Source: Trachelipus rathkii
Lineage: Eukaryota; Arthropoda; Malacostraca; Isopoda; Trachelipodidae
Assembly: GCA_015478945.1 (NCBI GenBank)
Contig: JABUQX010042048.1
Coordinates: forward strand, 19,729-83,728
DNA: 64,000 nucleotides
Direction of reading: 5' to 3'
The translations under genes and the position numbers were made by a program. The notes beneath the pieces are model-generated. The model was not told the origin of the DNA. It worked only from the letters and a program-made list of their open reading frames with translations, and ran no database searches. This document shows positions 51,310-64,000 of the stretch, piece after piece (positions within the stretch are counted from its first letter, which is position 1; each line of letters begins with the position of its first letter).

Positions 51310-52800
51310 CAAGAGCCTTTAGTAACGTTGTATTGCTGGAACGTTCAGGTCGTAGAACAGCACCTCAAAATTCTATCGGCGACTTAAAGAGGACGACTAG
51401 ACAAATCCCAAAATCAAAGAAATTAGAGTTGGCATCTGAAGTAGTTTGAGCATCACTAAGAATTTTAAAGATTGGGATACTTAATAGACAAGGAGAGCAA
51501 AGTCGACTAATACTTTACATGGGGGTACTACTCTTCTTTAGTATCAAATCTCCTTTAATCCCTCCAATATACTTGTCACATAAATACCCCGATTTGACGC
51601 GTTCTCGCTATCAAACAATAGACATACATATTATAGTTTACCGTCATCTTTCGTCTTAACATTCGCGTCTTAAAATACTAGAGCCGTGTTTGTGTGTTAA
51701 TTTGTCGATGTCATTATGTTTTTCCTCTCCCCCTCCGACTTCGAACCAAAGGGTTCTCTTGGCCGCCCTTGACCCTGCCTCAACGCCGCCATCCAATATC
51801 ATCGGACTAAGGAAATCGCGTCTGTATCACAAAGCAAGATCCGTTTAGCCAGCTATTTAATTTCCGTATTTCACGCGGTTCACACTATTCTGGAAAGTTG
51901 TCATTGTGGGCGCGGATAAATGAGTGGGGCAGTCAGAGGGAAGGTCAGGGGCATAAATTCAAAAAATTCCTTGCCAATTTTTAAAATTTCAAAAACAGGA
52001 AGAATGATCCATGGACCAAGTTACATATCTTTTAATATATTTTTTAAAAATTTTAGCAACGAAGGGACAATCCTCACCATTTTAGCAGAAATATTGTTCA
52101 CCTATGAGGTAAATTTTTCCAGAGACGCCATATCGAACTTCCACAACATCCAAATATGGGCTGATGAGAACCCACATGGAATAGTAGTTAAAAGCCGCCA
52201 TCAACACCAGTTCTCATTGAATGTGTATGGGCAGGAATTGTTGGCGACCATTTGATAGGGCCCATTATTTTTACCAGCGAGGCTTACTGGAGACATTAAT
52301 CGCCTTTTCTGAACATGACTTGCCTACACCTACTGGAAGACGTCCATTTACAATTAAGATCGAAAATGTATTTTTCATGCACGACGGCGCTCCAGCTCAT
52401 TTTCAGTTTAGTTGCCTCGGCACATATTTTGAACACTGTATATCCACGCAGTTTGGATAGGTCGAGGAGGTACACAATCTTGAGCCTCCGCGGTCTCCCA
52501 GGACCTAAAAATGTCATAGATTTTTCCTTCTTTTGCTGGGGTCACCTGAACACATTTGGTTTTACCCTACAAGTAACAGCTCCTGAAAGTCCCAGAACGA
52601 GATTAAGGGGATCGATGTGACACAATTCGGCTACAACACACACGTGATAATCTTGAACGCTGTCCTTTCCGCCAAATCCAATGCGACGCAGAATAGAACC
52701 GCCGGGTGTATTGCCGGGGTGCTCATTTTCAAATTTCTATACCTTAGTTGCACCATTGCTTCCGCTACTATTTCTAGTTGTTATATTTTTTCTGCTGCAG
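51310..52800 (+). pseudogene. Tc1/mariner-superfamily (IS630-like) DDE transposase pseudogene
   Basis: The core at 51920-52620 is in three frames. NFHNIQIWADENPHG (about 52135-52180) and SLNVYGQELL (about 52213-52243) lead to the first catalytic Asp region, which is altered. FMHDGAPAHF (about 52375-52405) carries the second Asp. PPRSP followed by FFCWGHL (about 52487-52550) corresponds to the PPRSPDL...DFFLWGHLK block with the third acidic residue. The downstream text matches the C-terminal part only loosely. ACACCCTGTATA at 53020-53031 may be the inverted terminal repeat. This arthropod family is related to the fragment at 3-122. Confidence 0.75.
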
Positions 52801-53029
52801 TAATGTATGTATTCTTATATATAAAATAAAGTAATTGATTTTTTTAAATTACCTTTCCAAAATTTAGCTTTACTTGTTTATTGTAACTTAATGTTTTAAA
52901 TAGGTTTCATCACCTGGTATCTTGGAAACGAGGCGTTTTCGGTGAATGTTTATTGACACATATTCTTATATTTATTATAGAAGAATTAAACAATCTGAAT
53001 TCTTTCGCAATATTAATGATACACCCTGT

Positions 53030-53043
53030 ATATAAATATATTA

Positions 53044-53088
<45 letters not shown>

Positions 53089-53150
53089 ATATATATATAA
53101 TATATATATAAATAACTATTATATATATATATACTACTGCGTATATTATT
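53030..53150. repeat. AT-rich array
   Basis: TA repeats directly after the ACACCCTGTATA terminus of the transposase element. Confidence 0.9.
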
Positions 53151-53437
53151 ATATACCCGTACGATAATATATATACCGGTATTAATAGTTTCTGCAAAGC
53201 CTGTGTCAGTGGACTATTGGCCCCCAAATTCCCACCAGGAAAATTATTTGTTAACAATTCATGAAAATCATTACATTTAGCACATGACCATATTACTAAC
53301 AGTTATAGCATCTCATAACTTACTTATAGAAATTCTTAGATATCCTAGAGAGAGTGTTTGAGGGTAAGAGCTATGTTTTCTGTAGAAAGGCGATTTCTCT
53401 TAGGGTTATGTATATAATTCTTACTTAGTTACCAAGA

Positions 53438-55535
53438 TGTATATCTTATATTCTTTTGGGGGTATTTTTTTTTACTTTTGTCGTGTATGAGAGTGTTATG
53501 AAGGGGGGGAGAATAATTGTGTTGCTGTGAGTGATGGGTGTTCTGACGCCAACGAATAGTCCTTCAGTTCTCTTTCCCTTGGTCTTCCTAGTTCTTCGCG
53601 AGCATCTCATCACTTCTTTCCAACGTTTGAATGAAAACGATTGTGAATGATTGTTGATGAGTGTGAAGTAAGTTGCCAATTTTTCATGTATTCTATTTTT
53701 TCTTCCATAGGAATTATTAATTAATATGTTTACGAGTCTGAAGTATGTTTAAAGTGACGTTAGTTAGATGTTGTGGACAAATTAGTTGTGATGGTTTCCT
53801 GTGGTATCCTGTCCTGTAGATTGGTGAATTTTAATATCGATTGATGATAGTTCTGGGAAATCCCTTTTCTTTTGGATTGATTTGGAATCCTTCTATGGTA
53901 TGGGTAACTATTTTTCTTATTATTTTTATTATTTTATTAATGGTAAATTTCTTGGTCTTAGTGGATTCTTTTTATACTTTGAAGGTTTGAAGCAGAGTAG
54001 TGGAAGATTCGTTTGGTTCGGTGGGTCACCTTAGTCGAAAGCTGACGAGAGGTATTGAACAAAAACTGGGTCTGAGCACCATTGGCCGATGTATCGGTAC
54101 TTATGTGATTGTTTTGTTTTTATTTCTTTTTATGCAATTCTTTCTTTCTTTGGTATTAGAAGTTATGGTTTCATTATAATCAAGAAATTACATTTTTTGG
54201 TCAACTGTTGAAGTATTCTTGCATTGAAATTTTGGATTTTAATTGATTGATTATGTTAATTGATTAATTAAAGTGCTTAATGTTAATGAATTAATGAATA
54301 TTCTAAACTTATTATTTTAAATTGGGCTCTATATTTTATATTTTACTCTTTTTTTAAGTTTAGGAATTATGTAACTTTTTATAAAAAATTTTCTTATTCT
54401 GTCATTCAATCATATTGGAGATTCTGTTTAATTTTGTCTCATTCCAGTTTTTTTTTGGGACTTCGTTCTTAAATCCCACATTGGGAGCAGTTTCTTCCGC
54501 GGTGTCTGTATTATTTCCACTGTGGGCGTGTTATCCGATATATTCCACCTGTGGCTGCCTGTAAATTATTGAGGCAGCTGTATTTGGACAATTAAATGTA
54601 CTGGGTTGCCCGAAAGACTATAAATGGTGCGGGTACACCTTGAACTCAGCGTGCGGTTACACCAAATTTATAGAAATATTCGGGAAATCGGAATAATAAA
54701 GAAGGAAAATTGATATGTCTTTGGAAAACTAAATCTGAAATTAAAAAGCACCCTATTTTTTTAAACTAAAATAAACAATATGACACACAAACCAACACTG
54801 TCTCTGGGAACACATTGACAACAACAACTTCCAATCTTTACAAACTTACTCTAATATTTGGGTTTACCTTTGACCAAATTGAAAAGCAGATATACTTAAT
54901 AACAATCCATAAAAACCAATGGTGAATATATAAACTATTAATAAAGAATATGAATAAAATTTCGTGACAAAACACTGTTAAAAAATTAAAACCTCCTCAA
55001 AACTTGAAACGGACCATTTAAGGGTAGCCCTATTTAATCCCCAGTTGATTTTCTAAGACTTGAAACATAAACTTGAGATTAAAAATAAAGAGTGTAAACA
55101 ATAAACCAAATCATCCGGCACACAATCAGGTACCATTATACCTGGTTATACCTAATTTATAACGGTTGAAAATAATTAAAATTATAGAAATATAAATTTA
55201 AATTTATATTAATATCTAAAATTGTACAAAAAATATTCGATATTATTTGTACACTAGGTTATTTAATTTGTATTATTATATGTTTTTTACTAAAAATTAT
55301 TATTAATTAGTTGTAGTATTTAAATGATTGTATGAATACATTAATAGTAAAGTATTTATAATATTTGATAGTATATTCAATGGTATATTGTAATACCTGG
55401 TGGTTGATATGGAAACATATAGGTTGCTAACTACGTGTTAGTATTTTATATTGGAAACACACGTGCTGTGATATTCTGTAAGATATAGTAAAGTTAGCGG
55501 TTAGTATTCAGATATACATGAGATTACTGAGTGCA
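53438..55535 (+). repeat. Left long direct repeat
   Basis: See the enclosing element. The best-conserved parts are the first 400 bp and the CCGCGG block near 54500. Confidence 0.6.
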
Positions 55536-56109
55536 TGTTGTAATATTTTCTATAATTACTAAATAATATTTTATGGTATTAACCTATATTATTTTTGTAT
55601 AATAATAAATTAAGGTGATATTAAGTGTGGATGCATTTTACTATGTTATATTTTCTGGTATCCTCCAATATACAATCCATGGACACAATGAATACACGGT
55701 TTCTCAAAGGCACTTTCTTGTACTTTCAATCTACTACTAGTAGACTTTACCTCGGTTATTTAACTTTTCTTCACTCCAGCCAAAATTCTATAAGTGAAAA
55801 ATCCAAAGCATACAAAAACTTAGTGTCTAAATAGCACACATACCCACAATAGTATTGCTCTGCATTTTTTGTCCATCGTTTTAGAAAAAAAGGATATTAT
55901 GTGTTATCTTTCTAAAGATAAAGAAACTAGTGATAAGTCCAGTCTATGTGATCAAAGGTTAACTAAAAATTAGTAATGGAAAAAAAATATAATATTATTA
56001 AAACGGATATTTTTTAGAACCTTATATAAGTTTATAGAGTATATGTATGAATAAGGTAGTTTAATAGGTCAGTGTACAACCATGTGTCTCTACTGCATAC
56101 TTATTTGGG

Positions 56110-56760
56110 AGTTGCGAGTTTGTTATTGTTTTTGGAAGAAGGGAAAGTATAAGAAGCTTTTGGGGAGAAGGAAGGAGAAGAGAATGAAGAATTGATTAAG
56201 AAGGTGAGAGAATTTAACAGAGGGGAATGAAAAGAGATGGAGAAACGAAAGGGAAGAGAGAATGGAAGAGAAAAATGGCTGCAAAATGGAAGAAATTGAT
56301 AGAATAAAAAGGTTATCTGCTGATAGGAGATTGGAGGGAACGGATATGAATGGTTAAACCCAACATATAGATGTGTGTTACCTTCTACTCCAAATATGTA
56401 TTAATGGATAGAGTAAAGACGGAATGGGGAAAGTGGAAAAGAAGGACGAGAGAGTGAAGAACAAAGAGGGATGAAGGAAAAAATTCAGTGATTTGTACAA
56501 GGATGAATGAGACCAAACCGAACCCTACACAGCAATTGTAAGAGATGGGGAACAAGAGGAGGATGTAAAATAAGTTAAGATCCTGAAGGGAAAGGTAAAG
56601 CTACACTCTAAAACAATTAGAAGATACAAGTGTAGTACCCAACAATGAAAGAATGAGAGAAAGGAAGGATAAACCGAAGGGAAGAAAGAAGAAGACTTCT
56701 AAGAACAGGAGGCATGAAAGAAGAATGAAAAGATTAATAAACACTGATTTCATTATTAAT
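56110..56760 (+). pseudogene. Purine-rich, possible charged Gag N-terminus
   Basis: Strongly G/A-biased. Frames yield Lys/Arg/Glu-rich text with scattered stops. Located between the left repeat and the zinc-knuckle motif, it could be the remains of a charged, coiled-coil-like Gag. No specific homology was recognised. Confidence 0.3.
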
Positions 56761-57984
56761 AAGTATTTAAGATTCGGAATAAGGTGAGTTGAATGTGTTT
56801 GAGGGGAATGAGACAGGATCGGGTTCTGTTATAATGTACTGAGCTGTAAGTAAGTGAATAAAGGAGTTGATGCTAATTCGGATATTCCCAAAAATATTAA
56901 ATAAGTTTAACGTGTATTATGGTAACGAAGGAGTTAGTTGAGGAGTTTACTTATTAGTGAATATTGAGGGTTTTGTAGGGTAAAGTGTTAGAAGATTGAT
57001 GGGGCGATTAACAGGAATATATAAATTTTTCGAAAATTCGTAAGAGTATGGTATTAAGCGACATTTTTTATAGTATGAGGTTATCTGCCAGCAGTTGGAT
57101 TTTATTTTATAAGGCTGTTCAAAGTGTTGGTGAATACAAGTATGGAAAGTAGGTAAAACATTATTAAGGGATAATGGTTACCAGGGTTGGAGAGTGAATG
57201 AGTATAAAGTGAGTGGAGTTGAAGTAATAGAAAGCAGGTGTGAGAATGATTTGATAAAAGGCATATATGGTCGTTAGGGAAATGAGTGAAAGGTTATATT
57301 GATTATGTATGCGCCTACCGATTGGTAAACCTTGATATCGAATTAGAAATGTTGAAGTTTATAGGGTGATTAATGATAATGTGGACAACGGGGAATTAAG
57401 AGATTGTTGATTAGAAGATTTTTAGGAGACGGTCCGACCTCAAGTGGCCTGAATATGTGAATTTGCGATAAGGTAAAGAGAAAAATTTGAGTATGGGTGC
57501 TGGACGTGGCACGATTGACTTGGGAAGATGTTTTTGAAATTGTAAAGAATGATAGGGAGTGAAAGCGTTAGCTGAGAGAGATAATGACTGATTAACGAGA
57601 TAAGTGATAGTGGTAATAGGGGAATGGAAGCAAGTGATTTTGAGGTGTGTCACAAACTTCACACCTAGTATTATAAATATTCTATATTGGGAACGCACAT
57701 GAAAAGCATAACCCCTATGAAGTAATAAGGTAAGATTTTTGGAGAAGATTATTATTATATGGGGTTTTGGATGACATGATGGAAAGACAGGTGAATGTAA
57801 ATTGGATGTGTTATTATAGAATGGTAAATTTTGGCTGGTCGTCAAGTTTGAGAAAATGATGAATGCGAGAGGGAATACGTTATTGGTCAGGGCTTATATG
57901 TTTAACCAAGGTCATAGAGGTATATAATCAGGGTCAAGGGATTATAGGTCGTGGAAACCAAGAAAATGGAATGTGGGTGTGAAT

Positions 57985-58035
57985 AGGGATGTAAAGTGTT
58001 TTCGTTGTGGGAAGTTATAATGGGGACTCATATTG
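57985..58035 (+). pseudogene. CCHC zinc-knuckle remnant
   Basis: DVKCFRCGK is followed, after an in-frame stop and a shift, by GTHI. It resembles the CX2CX4HX4C nucleic-acid-binding knuckle of Gag proteins. Confidence 0.45.
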
Positions 58036-58989
58036 AATTAATCAAGAATGTTAAGTAATGGGCCAACTTGTAGTTAGCTTGATTATTATGCTGATGGAGC
58101 AAGGGGTATTCATTGGCATAACTGTTACGTGACCCGACAATAGGGCTGGTGTAGAGTGTAGAGAGATAGTGAGATGGTTGGTAAATTTCATATTGAGTCG
58201 GCTTGTGATTGTCCTCAGGGCTTATATATTGTAAGAGCGAGGCAACCTGAAGGTATGTGGGGAACTAGTGGTGTCGAGGGGCATTTTTTCTATTAGGATA
58301 TGTGCGTGAGTCCAACTCTAGAATACACTTAGTACTAATTAGTGGAGATAAAATAAGTTCAGGCAATGTGCTGGTATTGATGTTGTAGAAGTGTGATAGG
58401 CAACCAGTCGGGGTAGTCAGGTAAATTTCGCTGTAGTGTGCTATGGTTCTTTAGGTTACTGGTGATTTTAGTGTTCCGGTTCAATACCAGGTATTTATAG
58501 TAGTCAGGATGAAGTGACTGAGCTGATAGAGGAGAATGTATAAAATGTTATTGAGTTAAGGGTAAGATGATGTACAGGTACAAAAAATCATAGGTAGTAA
58601 ATTTAACAATTAATTCAGAGGGAGGAAAACGGAAAACGGGAAAATGATTGGTTTTGGGAATAAAACCCAGTTGACAAGTGATTAAAAGGAAATAGAGAAT
58701 TATACCATTTACTAGGAGTAATAGAAGGTAGATGTAAAAGTAGATATGTTAATGATTGTTATTATAGTTAGTTAAATAGATGAACACGGCTTAATCTGAT
58801 ATATGTTAATAAGTATATAATAAATGTATAATATATAATTATATATATATGATATAGGATTGTTGGGTATAAATATATATTATAGCGAATTTAACAAAAT
58901 ACTTATGTGATGGGTAGGGATTGAGTATTAGTTTAGAAAGCTGCCCTAGAGGGACTTTCTGTATCAGGTTTTTATAGGTACCAGTATGA

Positions 58990-61345
58990 TGTATATCTTA
59001 TATTCTTTGGGGGGTATATTTTTTTACTTTTGTCGTGTATGAGAGTGTTATGAAGAGTGTTTAAATAATTTTGATTTTGACCTGTGAGTGGTAATGGTGA
59101 TGTTCTGGTACGCCAACTAACGTAGTATAATAGTTCTACATTTCAGTTCTCTTCCTATGGGATCTTCCTTAGTTTCGTTCTATATAAGGCATCCATCACT
59201 CTTTCATCAATGAATTTGAATATGAAATCATTGAAAACCTTTGTAAGATGTGTATAGTGTGAAGAAATGTCTTTACTGAATTTGTTTCATGTATATTATG
59301 TTTCTCTTTCCATAGGAATTATTATATTAATATTTTTGAAGAGTCTGAAAGTAGGTTTGAAGGTGAAGCTAAGGAAGTGAAGCTAGGTAGATGTTGTGGA
59401 CAAATTAGTTGTGATGGTTTCCTGTGGTATCCTGTCCTGTAGCACTTGGTGGAAGTTCTCTAATTATCGGATCTGATGAATATTTATTTCTTGGAAATCC
59501 TACATTTAATCTAGGTTATCCGGGAGATTGATTTGGAAATATTAATTCAATTTCTGTCACTATTTACATTCACTTATTTCTTTATTTATTTTTAATTTAA
59601 AAAATACGGTCTTTTATTTGTAATGGATAAATCATCTTTCGTTCCGAGCTACGTGGGATCTTAGTTCTAAATTATCATCTACATTTAGAAGGATAAATTA
59701 GAAAGACAGAAGTAGTGGATAACATAATCGATTATGATATCGCATAGATGGTACACTCACTTAGTCGAAGGTTAAGACGTGAGATAAAGTAAGGAGTACA
59801 CTTATAGTAAAACAAATAAAACCAACTGAGTACAGCCAACCCAAGTTGGGCCAGGGTAGGTCTACAATATGTTGATTGTTTGTTTTTTATTTTGAGTTGA
59901 ACTTATATATATTGAAGTTACAAATATGGTAAATATAGAGAGTAATTAAATTTTCATTTAGAAATTTCTTAATCCATATAATCTATATTACATTCCAAAA
60001 AGAAGTGGAAATACACAACATAAGCTAATGAAGTCTTATATGACACCTTGAATATATAAGCATAATATAATGAAGTTATATTATAAGTTATGTATAATTA
60101 GTGTATAATAAGTTAATGAGTATATGACTATATATTAACTACTCAATAATAATCTGAAATAAGATTGTGAAACTTATATTTAAATATCTTGGAGTTGTAA
60201 TAGGTGAGAGTTAGCAGAGATTTATAGTAAGGCTCATTTATAAAAATTTTGTATTCTTATTCATTTGTTCACATCATATAATTTGGATTTGTTTATAATT
60301 TGTTCTCGTTATTCCAGTTATTTTATTGGGGACTTCGTTTTTAATCTTACTAATCTTGGATAGCTAGTTTCTTCCGCGGCATGTAGTTATTATTCCCTGT
60401 GCGTCGGTTATACCGTTATTTCTAATCAATGTGGCTGGGAGATCTTCAATTCCTAAGCTTTCCCAAGTCAATTAAGGTACTGAGAGCTGATTGCCGATAT
60501 AAGATATATAACTAAATGGTGCTATATAGAGAGAAAAACCTTCCTGAGCTTGTGGGAATATGTAACATAATTATATAGGCTCTTAAAAGAGGTGGTATGA
60601 AAATTGATATTTTGAAACTAATTGTTGAAGGTGCAAGAGGAGATATTTATAAAGATAAATATAGTTATCGGAAAGGTAAATAAAAAAGTGTGAAGATACA
60701 TAATAAATTTCAAATCTAAACCTCTTTTATTGCTCTCAAATATACTATAATAATATACATTTACTAGGGTAAATTAAAAAAATATTATGAAGCAGAATAA
60801 TTTGGAAATTTTAGAAAATAAAAACTTAACTTAAAATATAATATAGGATATCACATTTAAGAATATAGTACCATAATCTGCTGATATTTTAATGAACAAT
60901 TCTAAAAATTGAAGAAATAAGGGAGATGGGATATATAAGTAGTTACCTTATAAAACAAGGTACCATTTATACGTGTTAAAAATTAAACTATTGGAACTAA
61001 AAATTTTTGATTAATTTTAATAATTATACAAGACATAAAAACGCACTATGTTAGTTTTATATTATAGATTTATTATTATAGTTTCTTTAAATAAATTATA
61101 TATTTGTTATATAGGTATATATGTTTAGTAATTAATATATGTAATGTATGTAATATTTGAAGTATTATGGTTATATTGTAATATTACCTGTGGTATGATT
61201 AAACTAGATAGGTATTGTAGTAGCCAGATAACGAAAAAGAATAATGGTTAGAATAAAATTAATAATATGTGTAACAACGTGTGGGCTCGTGATATATGAT
61301 ATGCGGTCAGTAAAGTAGGTGAGGTGCATATAGAATATTCAGTGT
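58990..61345 (+). repeat. Right long direct repeat
   Basis: Second copy of the 53438-55535 repeat, about 250 bp longer through scattered insertions. Confidence 0.6.
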
Positions 61346-62985
61346 ATTAAGCTGTCGAGAGAGTTCGCAAATATTATGTTGGATAAACAGTGACTAAATT
61401 AAGAGTTTGTGAAAGAATAATACCTCACGTATGCTCGCTGAGATACCGATTAATATATATAAAAAGTTATATAAAAAAGGATATATGTCCAAAAGAGGAG
61501 ACTGCTATCGATGACTTTTATATATCAAAATACTGCGCTGCCCAGAAATCCCAACAAATCTGCCAAAACGTCCCAATAATCTTGCAAGGAAAGAACTAGA
61601 AACACTTACAGGCACTTTCTGAGGTTATTCGCCAGAGTATTGTAGCCCGGTTATTAATATTCTCTGACTCCGAGCTAAGCATATGCAGCAGAAAGGTCAC
61701 AATACACAGCGTGTTCGTATAAGACGCATCGGACATAACACGCGAGTCGGGTGGTAGTTGGGTTGCGGCTGAGACAACTACAAGATCTCGAACTATAACC
61801 ATCTATATTGCTTGCCAGGAATATTGCCCCACAAACGTTTCATGGCTCTAAGGTAAGATAAAACGGATACACTAAATATTTCGGCCGTAAAAACCTATAT
61901 AAACTTTCGGACCATAAACTTTGTATGAATCGTTTAATGTATGGATAGACAGTGTAAGGCTCCAGAAAAGCCACCAACATAAGTCAAATGTTAAACCCAA
62001 AAGAGGTATAAGATAGTGATGGATAAAATTGTATTTTAAGACACATTGATTGAGCACATTTTTTTCAATAGAAGGGAAGTTCAAAGATGAAAGGTAAATT
62101 TGAAACAATTCACCAAGCAGGATTTGGACATTAATATGTGTATACTTTAAGATTTATTATATAAAAATATAAATGATAAATACCTGCTGGGTGTATGATA
62201 GAGAGAATTGAGAAGATGAGGAAATGAGAATAGAGTTGCAATTTTGAATATGTAGTGAACCTGTGGTGAAGCAATATGGTTATAGAAACTTGATTGTAGT
62301 AGAGTCTTAGAAATTATCTAATATGGTAAATTAATAGTTGAAAAGGTCAAACGGTATGTGTGGTTGTGACAGTTGCAGTCGATTTCGATAGGAAGGAATA
62401 GAGGTTGAAGGACGTAATTTTTAACTAAAACATTTGAGCTATTTCAATTCAAATAATTCTTTTGCATAACATTTCATCTGGAAGGAAATATTAGATAGTT
62501 TAACTTGTCAGATAGGGCTTTTCCTTATCTTGACATAGTAGAGAATATTTAGAAACGGACAAATAGAAATATATATATATATATAATACAGTATGTGTTT
62601 TGGTATATATATACTATATTTATTAGTTATAGGTTAGTAGTTAGTTGGTTGAAACATATGTGGAATAATCACTATTTAAAGAAGTTTGCAAGTTTAATCA
62701 AGAAAAAATAGATTGATAATAATAAAAAGAGAGCAAACTATGATAGAATTACTTAAAAATAATATCAAAAAGATATGATGACCCTCCTAATCCACACGCA
62801 ATTCTGCATCACAGAGGAGTAGCGTCGGACACCTCAGTGATGAGAAAATATATGAGCAAATTGGTAACATCGAAATGTGTGTTTTAATTGATATTCTGCA
62901 AGAGATAATATTTCATTTCTCAGATCAAAGCCTATAAAAACACTTTCTATAATATTGAATTCTCTCACCAATCTTTTTCACTAAG
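61346..62985. other. Unassigned region with GC-richer patch
   Basis: 61600-61810 has balanced composition and is open on the minus strand for 68 codons (LPPDSRVMSDASY, then CIVTFLLHML), ending near a GTGTTT. It might be an exon or a repeat, but I do not recognise it. The remainder is AT-rich. Confidence 0.35.
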
Positions 62986-62989
62986 GTAT

Positions 62990-64000
62990 AAATAGCTTAA
63001 GGTGTAGGCTAGTAAACTAAGGGTATCCTGTAAGTGAAAATAGTATGATTGAAATTTATAGTGTTGGTATGAAGAAGGACCGATAATTATAATAGATAAT
63101 TAGTTGGATGTTAAATCACGTTACGAAAGGTTTAGGTAATGGAGATTATCGGTGATCATCATGCTTAATCCATGTTAAATTCAACGTTTAGGGGGCTCTG
63201 GGCATATTCTAATTAAAAGATCGCTCGAGAGTTGACAAGTGTAAGATAGCGAAAGGAAGTAAGGTAAAATTAGAGACTGAGAAGTTTAACGTGTTGAGAA
63301 TAATAAAGGAATGTAGAGGAATGTAAAGAGCGCGTCGCTAGTAAACAGGATATGGAATTCCACTCCACCAAGTTGATAACAGAGCTCATCTAAAAGGCAG
63401 TTATGAAAGCAAACTGTTTGTAGTTGAAAGGAGGTGTGTGGATGTGTCTAAAGTAGGACGAGTAAGAATGTTAACAGCGAATGGTGGAATGAAAGGTGAT
63501 GAAAGCGGTTAAAGTCAAAAAAAAGAAAAAATGTGGTTGAATTTACTAAAGCAAATGATGAAGTTTCAAAAGAAGATGCTTGGAATTATAATGATGAAGG
63601 AGGAAAAAAGAAATTTTACATAAAAGGCTCGAGTATACGTAGGAGAAAGACAAGAGGTGAGATCGTATGAACAGTTTGGTGGTAAGGAGCAGACTGAATG
63701 AGGTAACACATAACAGAGGACATATAGGATAGACTCTCTATCGGAAGAAGCGCGGAAAGGTTAAGAATGAATAAGGGGAATCCAATTAGAAGTAAAACTT
63801 ATTAATGAAAATAAAGAAATGATTAACTTTTTTAAACTGATGAAAATGGATGTAGAGGGGAGTGTGGAAAAAGAAACACTTCGAATAAATATTTCTGCAC
63901 AATATTAACTGGAAAGTCAATGCATGAAACAGGTGTTAGTGAAAATTGTGCGGTTTTGATGTGTGCAAAGAAGGTAATAGAGAGTATTTTGGGTGGAATG
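62990..64000 (+). mobile_element. Family R copy 11, runs off window
   Basis: Colinear with 11790-12640 of copy 4: GTTGGATGTTAAATCA, the (T)GTTAACAG...AATGGTGGAATGAA block (WWNE), ATGTGGTTGAAT, GCAAATGATGAAGTTTCAAAAGAAG and CGCGGAAAGGTTA...GAATAAGGGGAA. It covers the end of the endonuclease and the linker; the reverse transcriptase would lie beyond 64000. Frameshifts are frequent. Confidence 0.8.

Larger units (their letters stand above)
53438..61345 (+). mobile_element. Large element with about 2.1-2.4 kb direct terminal repeats
   Basis: Segments 53438-55535 and 58990-61345 share colinear landmarks: TGTATATCTTATATTCTTT at the start, TTTTGTCGTGTATGAGAGTG, GGACAAATTAGTTGTGATGG with CCTGTGGTATCCTGTCCTG, a GGGACTTCGTT...TTTCTTCCGCGG block, and a similar end. 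The 3.45 kb between them is purine-rich at first (56110-56760), then holds a Gag-like KCFRCGK zinc-knuckle start (57994-58014). No reverse transcriptase or integrase is seen. It fits a non-autonomous large retrotransposon derivative with long LTRs, but no clean primer site or purine tract is visible, so a segmental duplication is possible. Confidence 0.45.

Noticed and set aside
56110..56760. Functional charged coiled-coil gene
   Set aside because: Stops in all frames and no start-to-stop frame of useful length; treated as a purine-rich remnant.

Overview
The window looks like intron-rich nuclear DNA from an arthropod, most likely a decapod crustacean. The grounds are long (AT)n arrays, (AAT)n-tailed non-LTR retrotransposons, a DDE transposase family common in arthropods, a CCTAA-type telomere-like patch, and spliced exons of a conserved animal gene. 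There are no bacterial operons, CRISPR arrays or rRNA genes.

The only host gene I can support is on the minus strand. Six exons (46973-47172, 34332-34474, 15691-15843, 7567-7744, 7160-7400, 6965-7072) join into an internal-to-C-terminal part of Integrator complex subunit 2 (INTS2), a component of the complex that cleaves nascent snRNA and other RNA polymerase II transcripts. Splice sites and codon phases agree across the junctions, except in exon 34332-34474, which carries about three one-base shifts. The gene's two ends are not seen. Introns of about 7.9, 18.5 and 12.5 kb are packed with transposons, while the last two introns are only 166 and 87 bp.

Layout by region. 1-1300: a DDE transposase C-terminus and a compact LTR element (TRIM-like) inside an (AT)n array. 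1.3-4.7 kb: two copies of a non-LTR family here called R (endonuclease, reverse transcriptase, C-terminal FGH region). 7-16 kb: four INTS2 exons around the longest R copy (10.8-14.5 kb). 16.8-20.1 kb: non-LTR families A and B plus a tRNA-derived SINE. 20.1-30.1 kb: a 10 kb interval with hAT-like terminal inverted repeats that splits a family B element; inside it are a Ty3/gypsy LTR element (20423-26878), a second B copy and an R endonuclease fragment. 30.1-34.1 kb: the rest of the split B copy, an A copy, and a tandemly duplicated pair of element tails. 34.3-47.2 kb: two INTS2 exons among R copies in both orientations, a piggyBac-like end, an inverted SINE pair, a small MITE with telomere-like repeats and hAT-like ends. 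47.8-53 kb: an A fragment, (AT)n arrays and a second DDE transposase pseudogene. 53.4-61.3 kb: about 2.1-2.4 kb direct repeats flanking a degenerate gag-like interior. 63-64 kb: another R copy running off the end.

Nearly every mobile element is decayed by frameshifts, and many differences between copies are single-base indels. Together with the indels in an INTS2 exon, this suggests either uncorrected long-read errors or old copies. No intact, clearly new functional system was found. The most notable items are the TRIM-like element, the nested transposon stratigraphy, a sequence tract shared by gag and integrase in the gypsy element, the long-direct-repeat element and the inverted SINE pair.
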